The position numbers were made by a program, and so were the translations under genes. From Bugula neritina (lineage: Eukaryota; Bryozoa; Gymnolaemata; Cheilostomatida; Bugulidae), in assembly GCA_964035545.1 (NCBI GenBank), contig CAXIUT010000301.1:1-30618 (forward strand): a DNA stretch of 30,618 nt, read 5' to 3'. A model generated the notes under the pieces. The model had not been told where the DNA came from, searched no databases, and worked only from the letters and a program-made list of their open reading frames with translations. Position 1 is the stretch's first letter, and each line of letters starts with the position of its first letter. This document shows positions 9,754 to 20,449 of the stretch, piece after piece.

Positions 9754-12162
9754 TCAATTAAACAAATATTGAATCCTTAAATATTATAAATTTGAAAATA
9801 ATAAACGAGGGGTTGGGGTTGGGGTTGGGGTTGGGGTTGGGGTTGGGGTTGGGGTTGGGGTTGGGGTTGGGGTTGGGTTCTGATCCAGGCCTAAATGGGT
9901 AATTCTATTTTCAAAATCTGTCAACTTATCCTGTGCTTCTAACATTTCTCTCATTCTTTTTTCAAGATGATGATACTTGTCAACTAAACTTCTCAAATCT
10001 GTATCTTTCTCTTTTAGTTGTTTCTTCAAAGTATCGTTATCCTGATCTCTGCTTGCTATTTTCGATTAATAGTAATCTTTCATAGATACTTAGTTTTTAC
10101 CCATCAAAACTTTTACCTTTGATTTTTCATCCTCTATTGCTGCACAAGATTCCATTTGCATTGATTAAATAAATCCAGCTTTTAAACCAAGCTCACCTGC
10201 AAGAGATTTATTTTATCTTTGAAGATACTAGAGATCTTTCTGTTTTTTGAATGAATCTTTTTCAAGTTCTGCATATTTTCCTTTGATTTAGTGTAATTCA
10301 GCTTATAATTTTTAATCAGGATCTTTCTACTGAGCTTCTTCAATAAGTTTCATACTTTTTCTTTAATATTCTTCTTATAGATGAGCTTTAAAATCTTTAA
10401 ACTCTTGATCTTTGGCAATTAAAGAATCTCTTAACATATTGATCTGAGATTGCATCTGAGCAACTTCTTATTGATTGATTTTTCTGATACTTTCCATTGT
10501 ATCATGAATTGTTTGAATTTATCTATCTTTATCTTAGATTATTTTGTAAAATTTACGCTTTTATGCTTCGAAAAATTCCGCTCCTCTTTGTTTTTGATCA
10601 GTCTCTCTTACTAAACTTTGAGAAGTTAACTCCATCTTGGTTCCAAGACTTGTAATCTGTTCTTTAAACTCTAATCTTGCAGCTGCAAACTTGACTTTCA
10701 TATCTTGTATTTTTGCTTTTTGTTTTGAAATTTCAACTTAGAAGTTCTTTCTTAGTTCATCGTTTTCACTCAACATATCATATATTTTCTATCTATCTGC
10801 AGTATTTGATTCCCTCAAAACAGAAAGTTCTAACTTAAGAGTAGCAACCTAATTTTCATAATATTTTGAGAGAGTACTAATATCTCCATCATGAAGCTGA
10901 GCCATTTTTATTTTCAAATGCTCACACTCTTAAAGATCTGATTTCTAAGTTTATTTTAGTTTCTTTCTCAGATTTTAAATTAGACCTTGAAGTTAAATTC
11001 TTTCAGTTTATGATGTTTCCTTCATTTTTTTGGTTGCCTCATAAAGTCTTTTAATTTCTTCATTTTTCTAAAGACAAAGAGTAATCAACTTTTATCTCTC
11101 TCCTTGCATAGACTCTTTTTCATTTTTGAATAAATTTTACATGTTCTACTTTTCAAGTTAAGCCAACTGGGCGATTCTTTCTTTTTATCTAACAAGTTTT
11201 TGTTGAGTTGCTTGAGTAAGAGTTTGGATTTCTTCAAGAAGATATTGTTTTTCTTGTTTGATTGAAGATAGTTCATAATATATTTATTCATTTTATCCAA
11301 TATTTTTTTTTGAATGTTGTTCAATTTCCATATCTTTGTTGGCTAGATCCTTTTTCAATTTGTTAATTTTGTTTTAATATTGTCGAATTTATACATTTTT
11401 TTCCATTTAAAGATGTTTCAAAGCTGATCTCATATCATCTTTTCCTCTTCTGGAGATTTAGGTAAGTTCAAGAGATTTAAGTTTTCTTTGATGTTAAATT
11501 TAATTTTATATAAGTCCATTTTGAGTTTTAAGTTGTTCTACTTCACTCTTCATTTGACTTTTCAAACTCTCATATTCAAAATCTTTCATCTCCAAAGCCT
11601 ATTTTAGCTTATTGATCTGTAACTACATCAAACTTTTTCCATCATCTTGAGATCTCTTGATTTGAGTTATTTGTTGTACAATTTATCTTTCATGTCCTTC
11701 TTGTTGTCTTCTCAACTAATTAGCCTTATCAATTTCTAACCTATGACATTCATCATGTAACTTAGATATTTATTTGAGCAACCTTTCAAGTTATCCTTGA
11801 TGATTTTCTTGTTGGCTTTTCATTTATATCATAACATTCCCAACTTACTGATTCATTTTTGAAAATTCAGTCTCTTCCTTTCGAGTTTTGATATCCAACT
11901 ATATCCTCAAACTGTTCACTAACTCACTCAACTGAGCGTTTTCATTAAGTAGTTGCGAATTGTGTTTCAAAAGAATCTAAAGTTTAGTTTTAAGGTCGTT
12001 ATTCGAATGGTCTTTCATTCTACCTGACTGCTGTTCCTCGTTGAGAACAGGAGAATCTATTTCTGGAGACTTCTGACTCAAATGTGCCAGTCGGTTAATG
12101 TTGGAATCTCTGGTCCGACGATTGGAAGTGTATGAAGCTCTAACGGGACTATTGCTAGACAT
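9754..12162 (-). CDS. Long coiled-coil protein, 802 aa, with telomere-encoded (PT)n tail
   Basis: One uninterrupted frame of 803 codons, no introns, ending at TGA 9754-9756. After a Ser/Arg-rich head of about 55 residues, nearly everything to about residue 760 is heptad-like coiled coil rich in Glu, Gln, Lys and Leu. No enzymatic motif is visible. It is probably a structural or centrosomal/basal-body protein, which is inference. The C-terminus is odd: after the residues ITHLGLDQN the frame enters the internal (CCCCAA)n array and reads as about 12 Pro-Thr repeats. It then continues for some 18 ordinary residues to the stop. CCCCAA is open in every frame, so openness alone does not show that the tail is translated. 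The natural C-terminus may have been lost or displaced if the array marks a break. The stop is 2 bp from the ALDH stop. Confidence 0.8.
9809..9879. repeat. Internal telomere array, (GGGGTT)11 + GGGTT
   Basis: 71 bp of perfect telomere repeat sits inside the chromosome: eleven GGGGTT units, then one 5-nt GGGTT unit, then unique sequence. The G-rich strand runs in the same direction as at the right end, so it would be the correct cap for a chromosome consisting of 1-9879. Its length is close to the terminal arrays as sequenced (75 and 87 bp). It lies 57 bp past the ALDH stop, similar to the 97 bp between the last gene and the true right telomere. It is either a fusion scar, an alternative telomere-addition site, or a library/assembly chimera. 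Confidence 0.97.
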
Positions 12163-12243
12163 TTTAACAATAAATATAATAAATTAAGTAATTAATCAAA
12201 ACACTTATTATTAAAAAATCTAAATATTCTATTATTAAATCAA

Positions 12244-13707
12244 TCAGTAATCAGCATTCTCATCCTATGATTACAATTATTGATGAGCATTCAACTACAT
12301 CTTCACAGAAAGTGATCTCATAAATTTATTTTCTCTCCAAAGACCAGCCAACACCTCATCTTTTGTCTTCATTATCCCTATCCCGTTTTTCTTGTTATTT
12401 GAATACTAGCCATAGTAGACATAACTGTTTGGACTCCATTATAGTCCCAAGTCACTTTTAACTCCTTCATCAAACATTTTATAACTCCATCCTCCCAAAT
12501 AAACCTTACCTGAAAAATGCCATACTACAGCCGTATCACCTACCACTATCAATATACAGTTTGTATACTTTTTTAAACTTATCTCCTTGTAGTCTGGTAT
12601 CTGAAGATGCTTGATAAGCTAAACTGCTTTTTTATAAAGCTACTACTCCTGCTATTGACCTGTAAACAAAGGCATTGCAAATATTTATGGTATTTTCAGA
12701 ATAATATTAGATGACTAGAGGTTTTTCATAGTACAAATCGATTTCAATTAAGGCAGTGTTATCTTATATGACAATTAAATAGTTTCAGTATTTGGTTTTT
12801 GGACAATATTTAAGTTACTATTAGTTGATTTTTTACATTTTGTGGTCCTAACTACTTAACTTTACTGTTTAGAGTTTATTGTACTTTCCTGTTCTGAAGC
12901 TCTTCTTTGCTATTTCCTTTATTTAATTCCACTAAATATCAACCTACTACGCATAGACTCATCTTCCTACTCCTTAGGCATAGGTTTTTTCTTATAATCA
13001 TTCAAAATAGTCAAATTATATTTGTTTAGCTTTTTAGAATCATGAAAAGTTGATTAAAATTAACTATTTTTTCTACTACCTTCATCTTAAAATCTAGATT
13101 TAGACAAAGTACTATTGAATCTTTTTTGTTGACACCTTTTAGATCTAAATTTATCAATTGTTTTGTATCCATCTAACTAACTATGATTTCTATTAATTCC
13201 TAATTAAGATTAGTTTTAATCAGTTTATTTGTTGAGGTATTATTGATTATTAACATTTCTAAAAGAATTAACTAGAGATTTAAATCTATTTCTTTAATAT
13301 TTTTTAGAGGTTTAGAAGTATATTTTATTGTTCAATTTAGGAATTAAGGTTGAATAATTTCCTCTTTGAGTGTTTTGAAATTTGTTGATAAAATTGGTAT
13401 TTTAACTTTATTGTGTTCCTTTAGCTTTAAAATATCCAAAAGATAAATTTTCATGAGGCTTTTCTTACTTTAAACTACTAACTTTGTTCATTGAAAAGCT
13501 AGTTTTGCGCTTTTATTTAATTTGAATGCCAACTCGAGGAGATTATCCTTTGTTAGTCAAAAGATCATGAATAGGAATCTAAGGATATAAAGTTCTGTTG
13601 ATACAGTTATTATAGTCAAGAGGTTCTTCAGGATTTTGATGCTGTGTAGGCTCTCTTAGAGATAACAAGTGGGAATGGCGCGGAATTGATATGTGTTTAA
13701 TTAACAT
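12244..13707 (-). CDS. MORN-repeat-like protein, 487 aa
   Basis: Single uninterrupted frame of 488 codons. The N-terminal 340 residues are Ser/Asn/Lys-rich and probably disordered. The C-terminal part (about 395-470) has MORN-like units: GKVYLGGWSYKMFDEG, then YYGEYSNNKKNGIGI, then LAGLWRENKFM, i.e. Y.G.W/Y-x-G-x-G patterns. MORN repeats bind membranes or act as scaffolds for cortex and cilia in protists (family knowledge). The terminal 20 residues are acidic. It lies 81 bp downstream of the coiled-coil start on the same strand, and is divergent from the TRIM37-like gene across 195 bp. Number of repeats and cellular role are uncertain. Confidence 0.75.
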
Positions 13708-13902
13708 TTTATTGTCAATTTTGAATATATGAGTTGATGTGTCGCCATCAATCAAAATATCTTAAAAATCAAAGTAAATTTAATCATTTCATTTATTTAA
13801 TGATAAATATTCCTCCTACTTGTATATTATATCAAAATAAATGATAAAAACTTCAAAACTAGCAATGAATTATTTAAATTCTATATAGTTAATAATATTA
13901 AT

Positions 13903-15383
13903 ATGGATAAACTGACTTGCCTCCTCTGCAGCAACAACTACACAAATCCTAAAATGTGTTCAAACTGTTCCTAAATATTTTGTACTAAATGCATAACAAA
14001 TTATCTAAAATAACATTACTTCTGCCCTAAATGTTATCACATTCAACCAGAACTGGCAGATTGCACAAGACTGATAACCTAAATAAAACAAGTAAATATC
14101 AAAAAAAATAAGACAGCATATTAAAATTAACAACAAAAAGACAATAAAAAATTGTCAAACACATCAACTACCTCTTATCTACTATTGCTAAAATTGCAAT
14201 AAAAGAATATGTGCTGATTGTGGCATCATCGACTAACAAGTACAATAACTGATAATTCAGCATAGAGGTCACAACATTCAATCAAAATAAAGCGGATCTT
14301 TTCCCAAAAACAAATTAAGATAGTATATGATAACAATAGAAGAATTTATATTAAAAGATCACAGTCGATATCAACAACTTATTCTAGAACGATAAGTTAT
14401 GGTAAGTGAATTAAGATGGTGCAGAAATAAATTAAATTAATATTATCAAGAAATGAGTATCAAATTGTAAAAATAGGCATAAAAGATATTAGATTAGATA
14501 TGTGGTGATATTAAATAAAAATAAACTAGAATATAAAAATTAAAAAAAAGTAAAGAAGATATCAAAGAAGTACTAGAACTTGGATAAATCAGCGATGATC
14601 TATTGATTTAAAAAGTCAGCCCGAATAATTAAATTATAGATCAAATCGATGGCAATGGAGATGTCTTGTTCAAATTAGAATAATTGATTTAAGAATATAA
14701 AGATGGAACTTACTTTCATTTTAATAGAAAAGCACTAACTACTTTGTAATTTTCTATTGATATAGAAATGAACTCAATCCATAGTATGTCAACTATACTT
14801 ATTAATTTGATTATGAAGGCAATCGTCTAGCTGACCTCAAATACAGTGATATTTTTAGAATCAATGGGCAGGAATGGAGACTGAAGATATATCCTTCAGG
14901 AAATGGATAAATGCCAGGCTATTTATCACTATTTTTAGAATTAGTAAATGTATATTATGAGTTATTTAGAGTCCAATGGGATGTACAGGCAATTGTTCAT
15001 AATTTTACTTTAGATTAGAGTTGATAAGTCTAAATACAGCTGGAAAAACTATCAGTAAATAATATAAATAACTTTTTATTGTTGGTGATTCATGGGGATA
15101 CAATGATTTCATGCCTCTTGATGAACTATAATAGTACTTAAATAATGGTCAGTTAATATTTGTTGTAGGAATCAAAAATAGAAGTTACTTTGATGTATGC
15201 TAAAACATGAAAAAATATATTAAAAAGTTATAAGGAGAAAAACAAGTCCTTGAAGACCTTCTAGGAAGAAATTCAGAAAATAGTTAACTCGATAGTTTGA
15301 TGATAGAAGGTATGCTGGAAGGAATGAGTTCAAGATTGAGATCTAGTTTAGTTAGCGATCGAAGTTAAATTTTTAATATTTGA
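13903..15383 (+). CDS. TRIM37-like E3 ubiquitin ligase (RING, B-box, coiled coil, MATH)
   Basis: Predicted ubiquitin ligase of 469 aa with the domain order of animal TRIM37. A RING of CxxC..CxxC..FCTKC..FCPKC type occupies residues about 6-45, followed by a family-like PELADC segment. A B-box zinc finger (CQTHQLPLIYYC..C..RICADC..H) lies near 75-115. A coiled coil spans about 125-260, and a MATH/TRAF domain has SDIFRINGQEWRLKIYPSGNG, GYLSLFLEL and GDSWGYNDFM. Three introns are needed and each restores the domain frame: 14092-14116 (25 nt), 14746-14765 (20 nt) and 14944-14969 (26 nt). In animals TRIM37 restrains centriole/centrosome assembly and marks peroxisomal and other substrates. Whether the ciliate protein acts at basal bodies is inference. 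It is much shorter than animal TRIM37, ending soon after MATH. Convergent with the next gene, 46 bp apart. Confidence 0.9.
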
Positions 15384-15429
15384 TAGTTATTCATTTGTTA
15401 TATTTTGATAATAATAAAATAGTTGAAAA

Positions 15430-16873
15430 TCAATAAATAAGGCATTGACATTTTTTAGGAGGTTAAAAATATTACATTGTCTATCTTTGTCTTTCAAAAT
15501 GATATTCTTAAATAGCTGCTTTCACTATTTCCTTCTTTTTATCCTTTAACTCCTCTCCATCAATTGATATTGTTTCAAATAGTTATTATTCGAATTGAGG
15601 CACTTTATTATTATTTTTAGCAAATAATTAAGCCAATTTCTTCTGTTTTGGAGTCTACTTTTATTATTTTTATGGTTATTAATAAGAATAGATATTGTTT
15701 TCACTGAGTTATATCTCAGTATTTCCTATTTATTGGTTTATTTATTTCTCTTAATTTTAATATTAAACTTAATCAACAGGTATTTACGGTTCTTTTTTTG
15801 CCCATTAGTGATAATTAAAAAAGTTTTTCACAATTTTTTATTCTTCTTTATTCTTTTAATATTCTTATTATTATTGCTTCAAATCCTACTCTTGTTATCG
15901 ATAGATTTCTTAGTTTTTTTATTCATAATGAGTTGGTTATTGATAAATAGACTCAGAAATAACATTAGTCTGACTAAAATTACGTGAAGATCTACCACTT
16001 TAATTTCTAACTTATATTTACTGTTCAGTATTAACAGTATTAATCTAACTATCCACTTTAAGACTCTCTTTCTTCTTTCTTCTCTCGTTAATTTAATATT
16101 ATTTCTTGATTTTTTTCTCTTGAATCTGACGATAATATTTCTGCCTTACATCCAACTTAAATAGCTACTATTATTTTTAATGTTTGATATTATTGATCTC
16201 TTTCTACTGATTTAACTTTTATTTTTTCAAAATAGCTATTTCTAACTTATTATTTTTAAGATTTTCTTGTAAAGTACTTGTATTTTATTCCAATTATTGG
16301 ACCTAACTTTAAAACTAATCTTTTTCTTTCTTTACTTCTTTCAACAATTCCTCAAGTAAAGATTTTCTTTCAATATAGCTCTATCTACTAAATAAAGTAC
16401 ATGATTAAGAGCCAAATTCAAAAATTTTTAATCACAGCGATGACAGATATCATATCTTTAAGAAGTATTATCTTTTGATCGAGGATGATATCTTTTTCGA
16501 AGACTAATGCACTATGCACAATTCCAAATCGCACAAAATTTGCATTGAACAGGTTTTCGATGTTTGTTATCATATTACTATCGGCAGACTGAACAAGTCT
16601 ATAACTTTCGAGGAAATTGAGAAATATCAGCCAATTCATAAAAGATAGCTAAATTTATTTAGTTATACGATCTTCATAGTTTACTGTCACAGGCTTAGGA
16701 ATAGCCTATAACTTCTAATGCAATTTGTATTAAGAGTAAATACCAGTCGACACTGGAATAACTTCATTTTCAACATCACTCTAGATCTGTGTCCGTACTT
16801 TGTTAATGACTATGATTATGAATAATATACTATGAGTTGGAAAGGTAGGTTTTCTTGGAATTTAAGCCAGCAT
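15430..16873 (-). CDS. Acidic coiled-coil protein, about 462 aa
   Basis: Unrecognised protein in two open segments joined by a probable 55-nt GT..AG intron (16381-16435); with it the gene has exactly 463 codons. The N-terminal part (about 1-140) is mixed helical with hydrophobic residues (MNWLIFLNFLESYRLV). It is followed by a coiled coil (about 145-260), then a very Glu-rich low-complexity region. The C-terminus is conserved-looking (ELKDKKKEIVKAAIEEYHF) and ends in a Cys-containing tail. A 21-nt in-frame intron is also possible at 16810-16830. The open frame extends 22 codons upstream of the chosen ATG, so the start is tentative. It lies 41 bp downstream of the kinase stop on the same strand. 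No function can be assigned. Confidence 0.66.
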
Positions 16874-16914
16874 TTATAGTTATAGATTATTATAAAAATT
16901 ACAAAGCACATCAA

Positions 16915-18420
16915 TCAAACTTTACGGCAAATACGTCTTTCATATTCCTCTCTTAGCTATTTCTTTGATAAACGGTTATAGTCCATTCCTTTTTCATCGT
17001 TTAAATAATCATAGAGCTCAACTAACTGCATCAAACCTTCCTTTTCTTGGGTCAGACCTTCCTATTAAGAAAATTTAAGAAATATGATATCTTGTTGTTC
17101 TTTCACTAATTCGCTTTCAGTTTCAAGAGGCAACAATCTTTCTTCAGATTTTAATCTTTATTCACTCATTAGAGAAACTAGCTTTTTCAATTAACCACTT
17201 TTTTATTTATTTTCTTTATCAAATATAATTTTTTTCAGATTATCTCCATTTTATCGACTAAAAGTAAGGATCTTTTTAGCAAGAAATCCACAAATAGAAA
17301 TAGTAAGCTTTGAACTATTTTCTTGAATCAAGCCTTTAAGCAAATTAAGACCACGAGACATTTTACTTCTAACTTATAAACACTATTGGATCAATATTTT
17401 ATCCGCAGTAGAAATATTACTACTCTTTGGTTACTTCTTTTTCATATCAAAAGCATAAGGTTGATTATTTGTAATATTTCCTAAAGGAGCTACATTCGAT
17501 GATCCTCTGTATCCTTCAACAGGTGTCAAATATCGATTACGAACTTATTAGGTCACCATTGATGTGAAAGTAGTCTTTTTGGTAAAAGGATTGCCAGAAG
17601 AAGTCTTTTGTATCTAATCTTTTTTATGTTAGTTAAAATCAAAACTAAATAGCTCCTCCCAACCCATTCTTTTGAATTGGTCTTTAACAAGCATTCTCTT
17701 GAGAAGTTCTTCTGCCTTTTTTGAAATTTTAACATTACTAGGAAAAGTTATTGAAGACTCATCAATCAAAGAAATCAACCTTGCAATAGTTTTTTATTCA
17801 AAGGGACAAAACCCATAGAGCATTTCATAGAGAACTACTCCAAGAGACCAGATATCTGACTTCATCGTGTAAATTTCCCCTTTGAGTATTTCAGGTGCCA
17901 TGTAGATTGGGGATCCAAGCATGGTCTGTGAAAGATCTCTTGCATCTTTGAGAGGCTTACAAAATCCAAAATCAGCTAGCTTGATGACTCCATTATGCAA
18001 AAGGATGTTGCTAGGCTTAATATCTCTGTGCATAATATTTGACTTAATAAGGATCTGGAAGGCTTTAAGAAGATCTTTGAAGTAGTTGATAGCTTTAGTT
18101 TACTCAAAGTGACCATTCATTTTGATTTATTGTTCGAGGGTTCCTCCGTTGCAACATTCATAGACGAAGTAGTAGTTGTTGGCTGTTTTGAGGATTTAGA
18201 TAAAGCGAACGACATGAGTGGTGTCTTATATTTTGGAGAGAGTTTGTATTTAGTTGATAGTGAACTCTTCTAGTTTAGGACTCATTTTGAACTTTTAGAT
18301 TTTGATGATTTTAATAGCGACAACCTGGTTGGTTTTTTAGTTGACAGCTCTGTAAACCTTTCCAAACTATCCTTATCCAATAACTGTATCAAGCACGTAG
18401 TTTTATATTTTTTTACCCAT
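16915..18420 (-). CDS. ULK/ATG1-like serine/threonine protein kinase
   Basis: 501-aa kinase in one uninterrupted frame. The catalytic domain at about 8-265 has glycine loop GEGEFGKV, VAIKI lysine, HRDIKPSN catalytic loop, DFGFC, SPIYMAPE and SDIWSLGVVLYEML. All key residues are present, so it should be active. The sequence style and the C-terminal helical extension (about 350-500) resemble the large group of ULK-like kinases of ciliates. Members elsewhere act in autophagy or in ciliary signalling, and which applies here cannot be told. Two of the loop glutamates (GEGE) are TAA and TAG. It is divergent from the gene at 18609 across 188 bp. Confidence 0.9.
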
Positions 18421-18608
18421 CTATAGTTTGTCTGTTAACTCTTAATATATTAATATTAATCATATGAATTAAATGTCACATTAGATCCTTTATTTACTCT
18501 TTAGTCTCATAAATTATAACAATAAAAGCTACCTTTTCATTTTTAAGCTTTTCTTCTCAATAGCTCTATTATCAATAAAATAAGATTAGTATATTAATTT
18601 TTATTATC

Positions 18609-19225
18609 ATGAACGGCTAGTTTTAAACTCCAACAAGAAAAAAAGTTATCACTGAGTACTTTTCAGATCAAAACTATAAACATAAAACCATCGAGAGTCG
18701 AATATCCAAAAATAAGATTCTTCAACAATGTATAGAGAGTAATATGTAGAATATATTCGAACTCATAGTAACTAAAAGAGAAGAGAAAACAGACTAAATT
18801 CATTATTTAAAGCAAGAAAATCTAAACTAAAATAAATCACAGGATAAAATCATAAAATTTATGCCAGAATAAATCAACAATAATCACACTATCCATATCC
18901 CATCAGCAAATAAAATTCAGATAAAGCTATCATTAAGTACGGATTCTCACAATAAAGTGGTCTAGGACCTATTGGGACTTGGTAAGCACCCAGTTGCTTT
19001 TTATCTGGAAGTAGAGGAATCATGTGCTAGCAAAAAATAGGAAGATAAAATATCATTTTCAAATAAAATAAACATAAATTGCCTTCTTTAACTAACCTGA
19101 AATCTCCTCAAAGTTAAAAAATATATTAAAAATTATCATCAAAAGGAAAAGATAATGATGAAGAATCAAGATATAATACCCCAAAGAAGAAAAAAACAAT
19201 AAATGATTTATACATGTTGATGTGA
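18609..19225 (+). CDS. Hypothetical Lys-rich protein, about 198 aa
   Basis: Open frame interrupted by a probable 20-nt intron (19011-19030, GTAGAG..GCTAG) that links to a second frame ending in TGA at 19223-19225, for 199 codons in all. If the intron is not spliced, the first frame stops at 19100 and gives 163 aa. The product is hydrophilic and rich in Lys, Asn and Ser, with no signal peptide or membrane segment; the end (RYNTPKKKKTINDLYMLM) is basic then hydrophobic. No family is recognised. It sits 105 bp ahead of the GrpE gene on the same strand. Confidence 0.6.
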
Positions 19226-19330
19226 AGCTTTTTATTAAATAAAATATTTATGACAGAATTAATATTTGCTATTTTAGAGTGTTTTATAAAGCCTAAATGT
19301 TGATCACAATTATATAAAATTAAATAATCA

Positions 19331-20290
19331 ATGTTGAGATCCTCACTACGCATCTTTAGCAAATGTCTCAGAAGAGATACACAAATCTTTCCTATCAAAA
19401 AATATGGAATGCTCTCAAATAAAAATATCTTCTCTTTTTGCAAAACTGAAAAGCACGAATCCAACCAACATAAACCCCATCACCAAGACAAACACCATAG
19501 ATAAAAACACTAACACTAGAAATAACATACATAAAAATCAGAAGAATAAACAGAAAAACAGCATGAAAACAAAGAGACGTAAATATTAGTTTTATTTTAG
19601 ACAAGAAGTAAAAAATGAACATCATTAACAACATCACAAACACTAACATCACGAAGCTCATCACACTAAAATGAGTAAGATGACATTCGATGAGCTAGTA
19701 TAACTTCAAACAGAATAATCTATGAAATATGCACACAAAATTTATTAACATTAGTCTCATAGATTAAAATAACTCAAAGAATAAAAAGAACATCTAGAAA
19801 AGAATATCAATTTTTACTCTAAACTAGAAGATTAAATCAAATAAAAATAAATAAAATTAGCATAAAATATCATAGTTGTAGAATAATAAGTAGCACTCTC
19901 ACAAAAAAGAGCATAAAAGTAATCAATAGATTATATAGATAAGTACAATAAAGTAAAAGTTTTGGTATTACTAAAATAGCTAAAGAACTTCTTTAAGTTG
20001 CTGATTGTGTGGCTAATTGTAAAAAATTTGCTTAACAGTGTTAATAAAAGGACTAATATATTGATCAAGTGGTCAAAAGTCAATAGTTGATTAGCAATAT
20101 ATTAAAGAAATTTGATATATAAGAATTCGATCCCATCAATCAATAATATGATCCTAATTTACAATAAAGTTTACTTGAAGTACCAACACCTCCAGGATAT
20201 AAAGTCAATCATGTAGCAGTTACTATGAGAACAGGCTATACAATCAAAGGAAGGCTACTAAGAAGTGCTAGAGTTGGCATTTTTAGTTGA
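19331..20290 (+). CDS. Mitochondrial GrpE nucleotide-exchange factor with His/Glu-rich extension
   Basis: Co-chaperone that releases ADP from mitochondrial Hsp70 during import and folding; 306 aa after removing introns 19579-19600 (22 nt) and 19943-19959 (17 nt). The second splice restores NFGITKIAKELLEVAD, the GrpE helix signature. Downstream come ILKKFDIEEFDPINQEYDP, LLEVPTPPGYKV and GYTIKGRLLRSARVGI, the family's C-terminal beta domain. The N-terminus MLRSSLRIFSKCLRRDTQIF is a textbook mitochondrial presequence and decides the start. Between presequence and core (about residues 35-115) lies an unusual His/Glu/Lys-rich region with clusters such as HKPHHQDKHH and HHKHEHHEAHH. Typical GrpE lacks this. 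The core is normal in length. Intron ends are inferred from frame and homology. Confidence 0.9.
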
Positions 20291-20449
20291 TATGTTTTAT
20301 AACTATTTAGGAACTCTCAATATTTCATTATTTATTTAAATAACTATCTAAGAAATATGTTATTTTTTGTGCAAGAATGACCTAAAGAATTGAATTAGTT
20401 CATATTTGTAATATAGATTAGTCGATTAATACAATAAATAAAATCAGAA

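Noticed and set aside
9809-9879. Microsatellite or CRISPR-like array
   Set aside because: The unit is identical to the chromosome's own telomere repeat and there are no spacers.
11085-11324. Minus-strand 79-aa Lys-rich ORF as its own gene
   Set aside because: It is an alternative frame of the 802-aa coiled-coil gene, whose own frame is open throughout.
15733-15987. A very hydrophobic plus-strand ORF resembling a membrane protein
   Set aside because: It is antisense to the Glu/Lys/Asn-rich coiled-coil gene; the complement of such codons gives Leu/Phe/Ile-rich shadows.
16915-17361. A separate 148-aa gene starting at an ATG at 17361
   Set aside because: The frame continues without a stop from the ULK-like kinase domain, so this is that kinase's C-terminal extension.
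19126-19664. Overlapping hydrophobic minus-strand ORFs
   Set aside because: They are antisense to the tail of the gene at 18609-19225 and to the presequence and His-rich exon of GrpE. The sense strand has clear homology and splicing.
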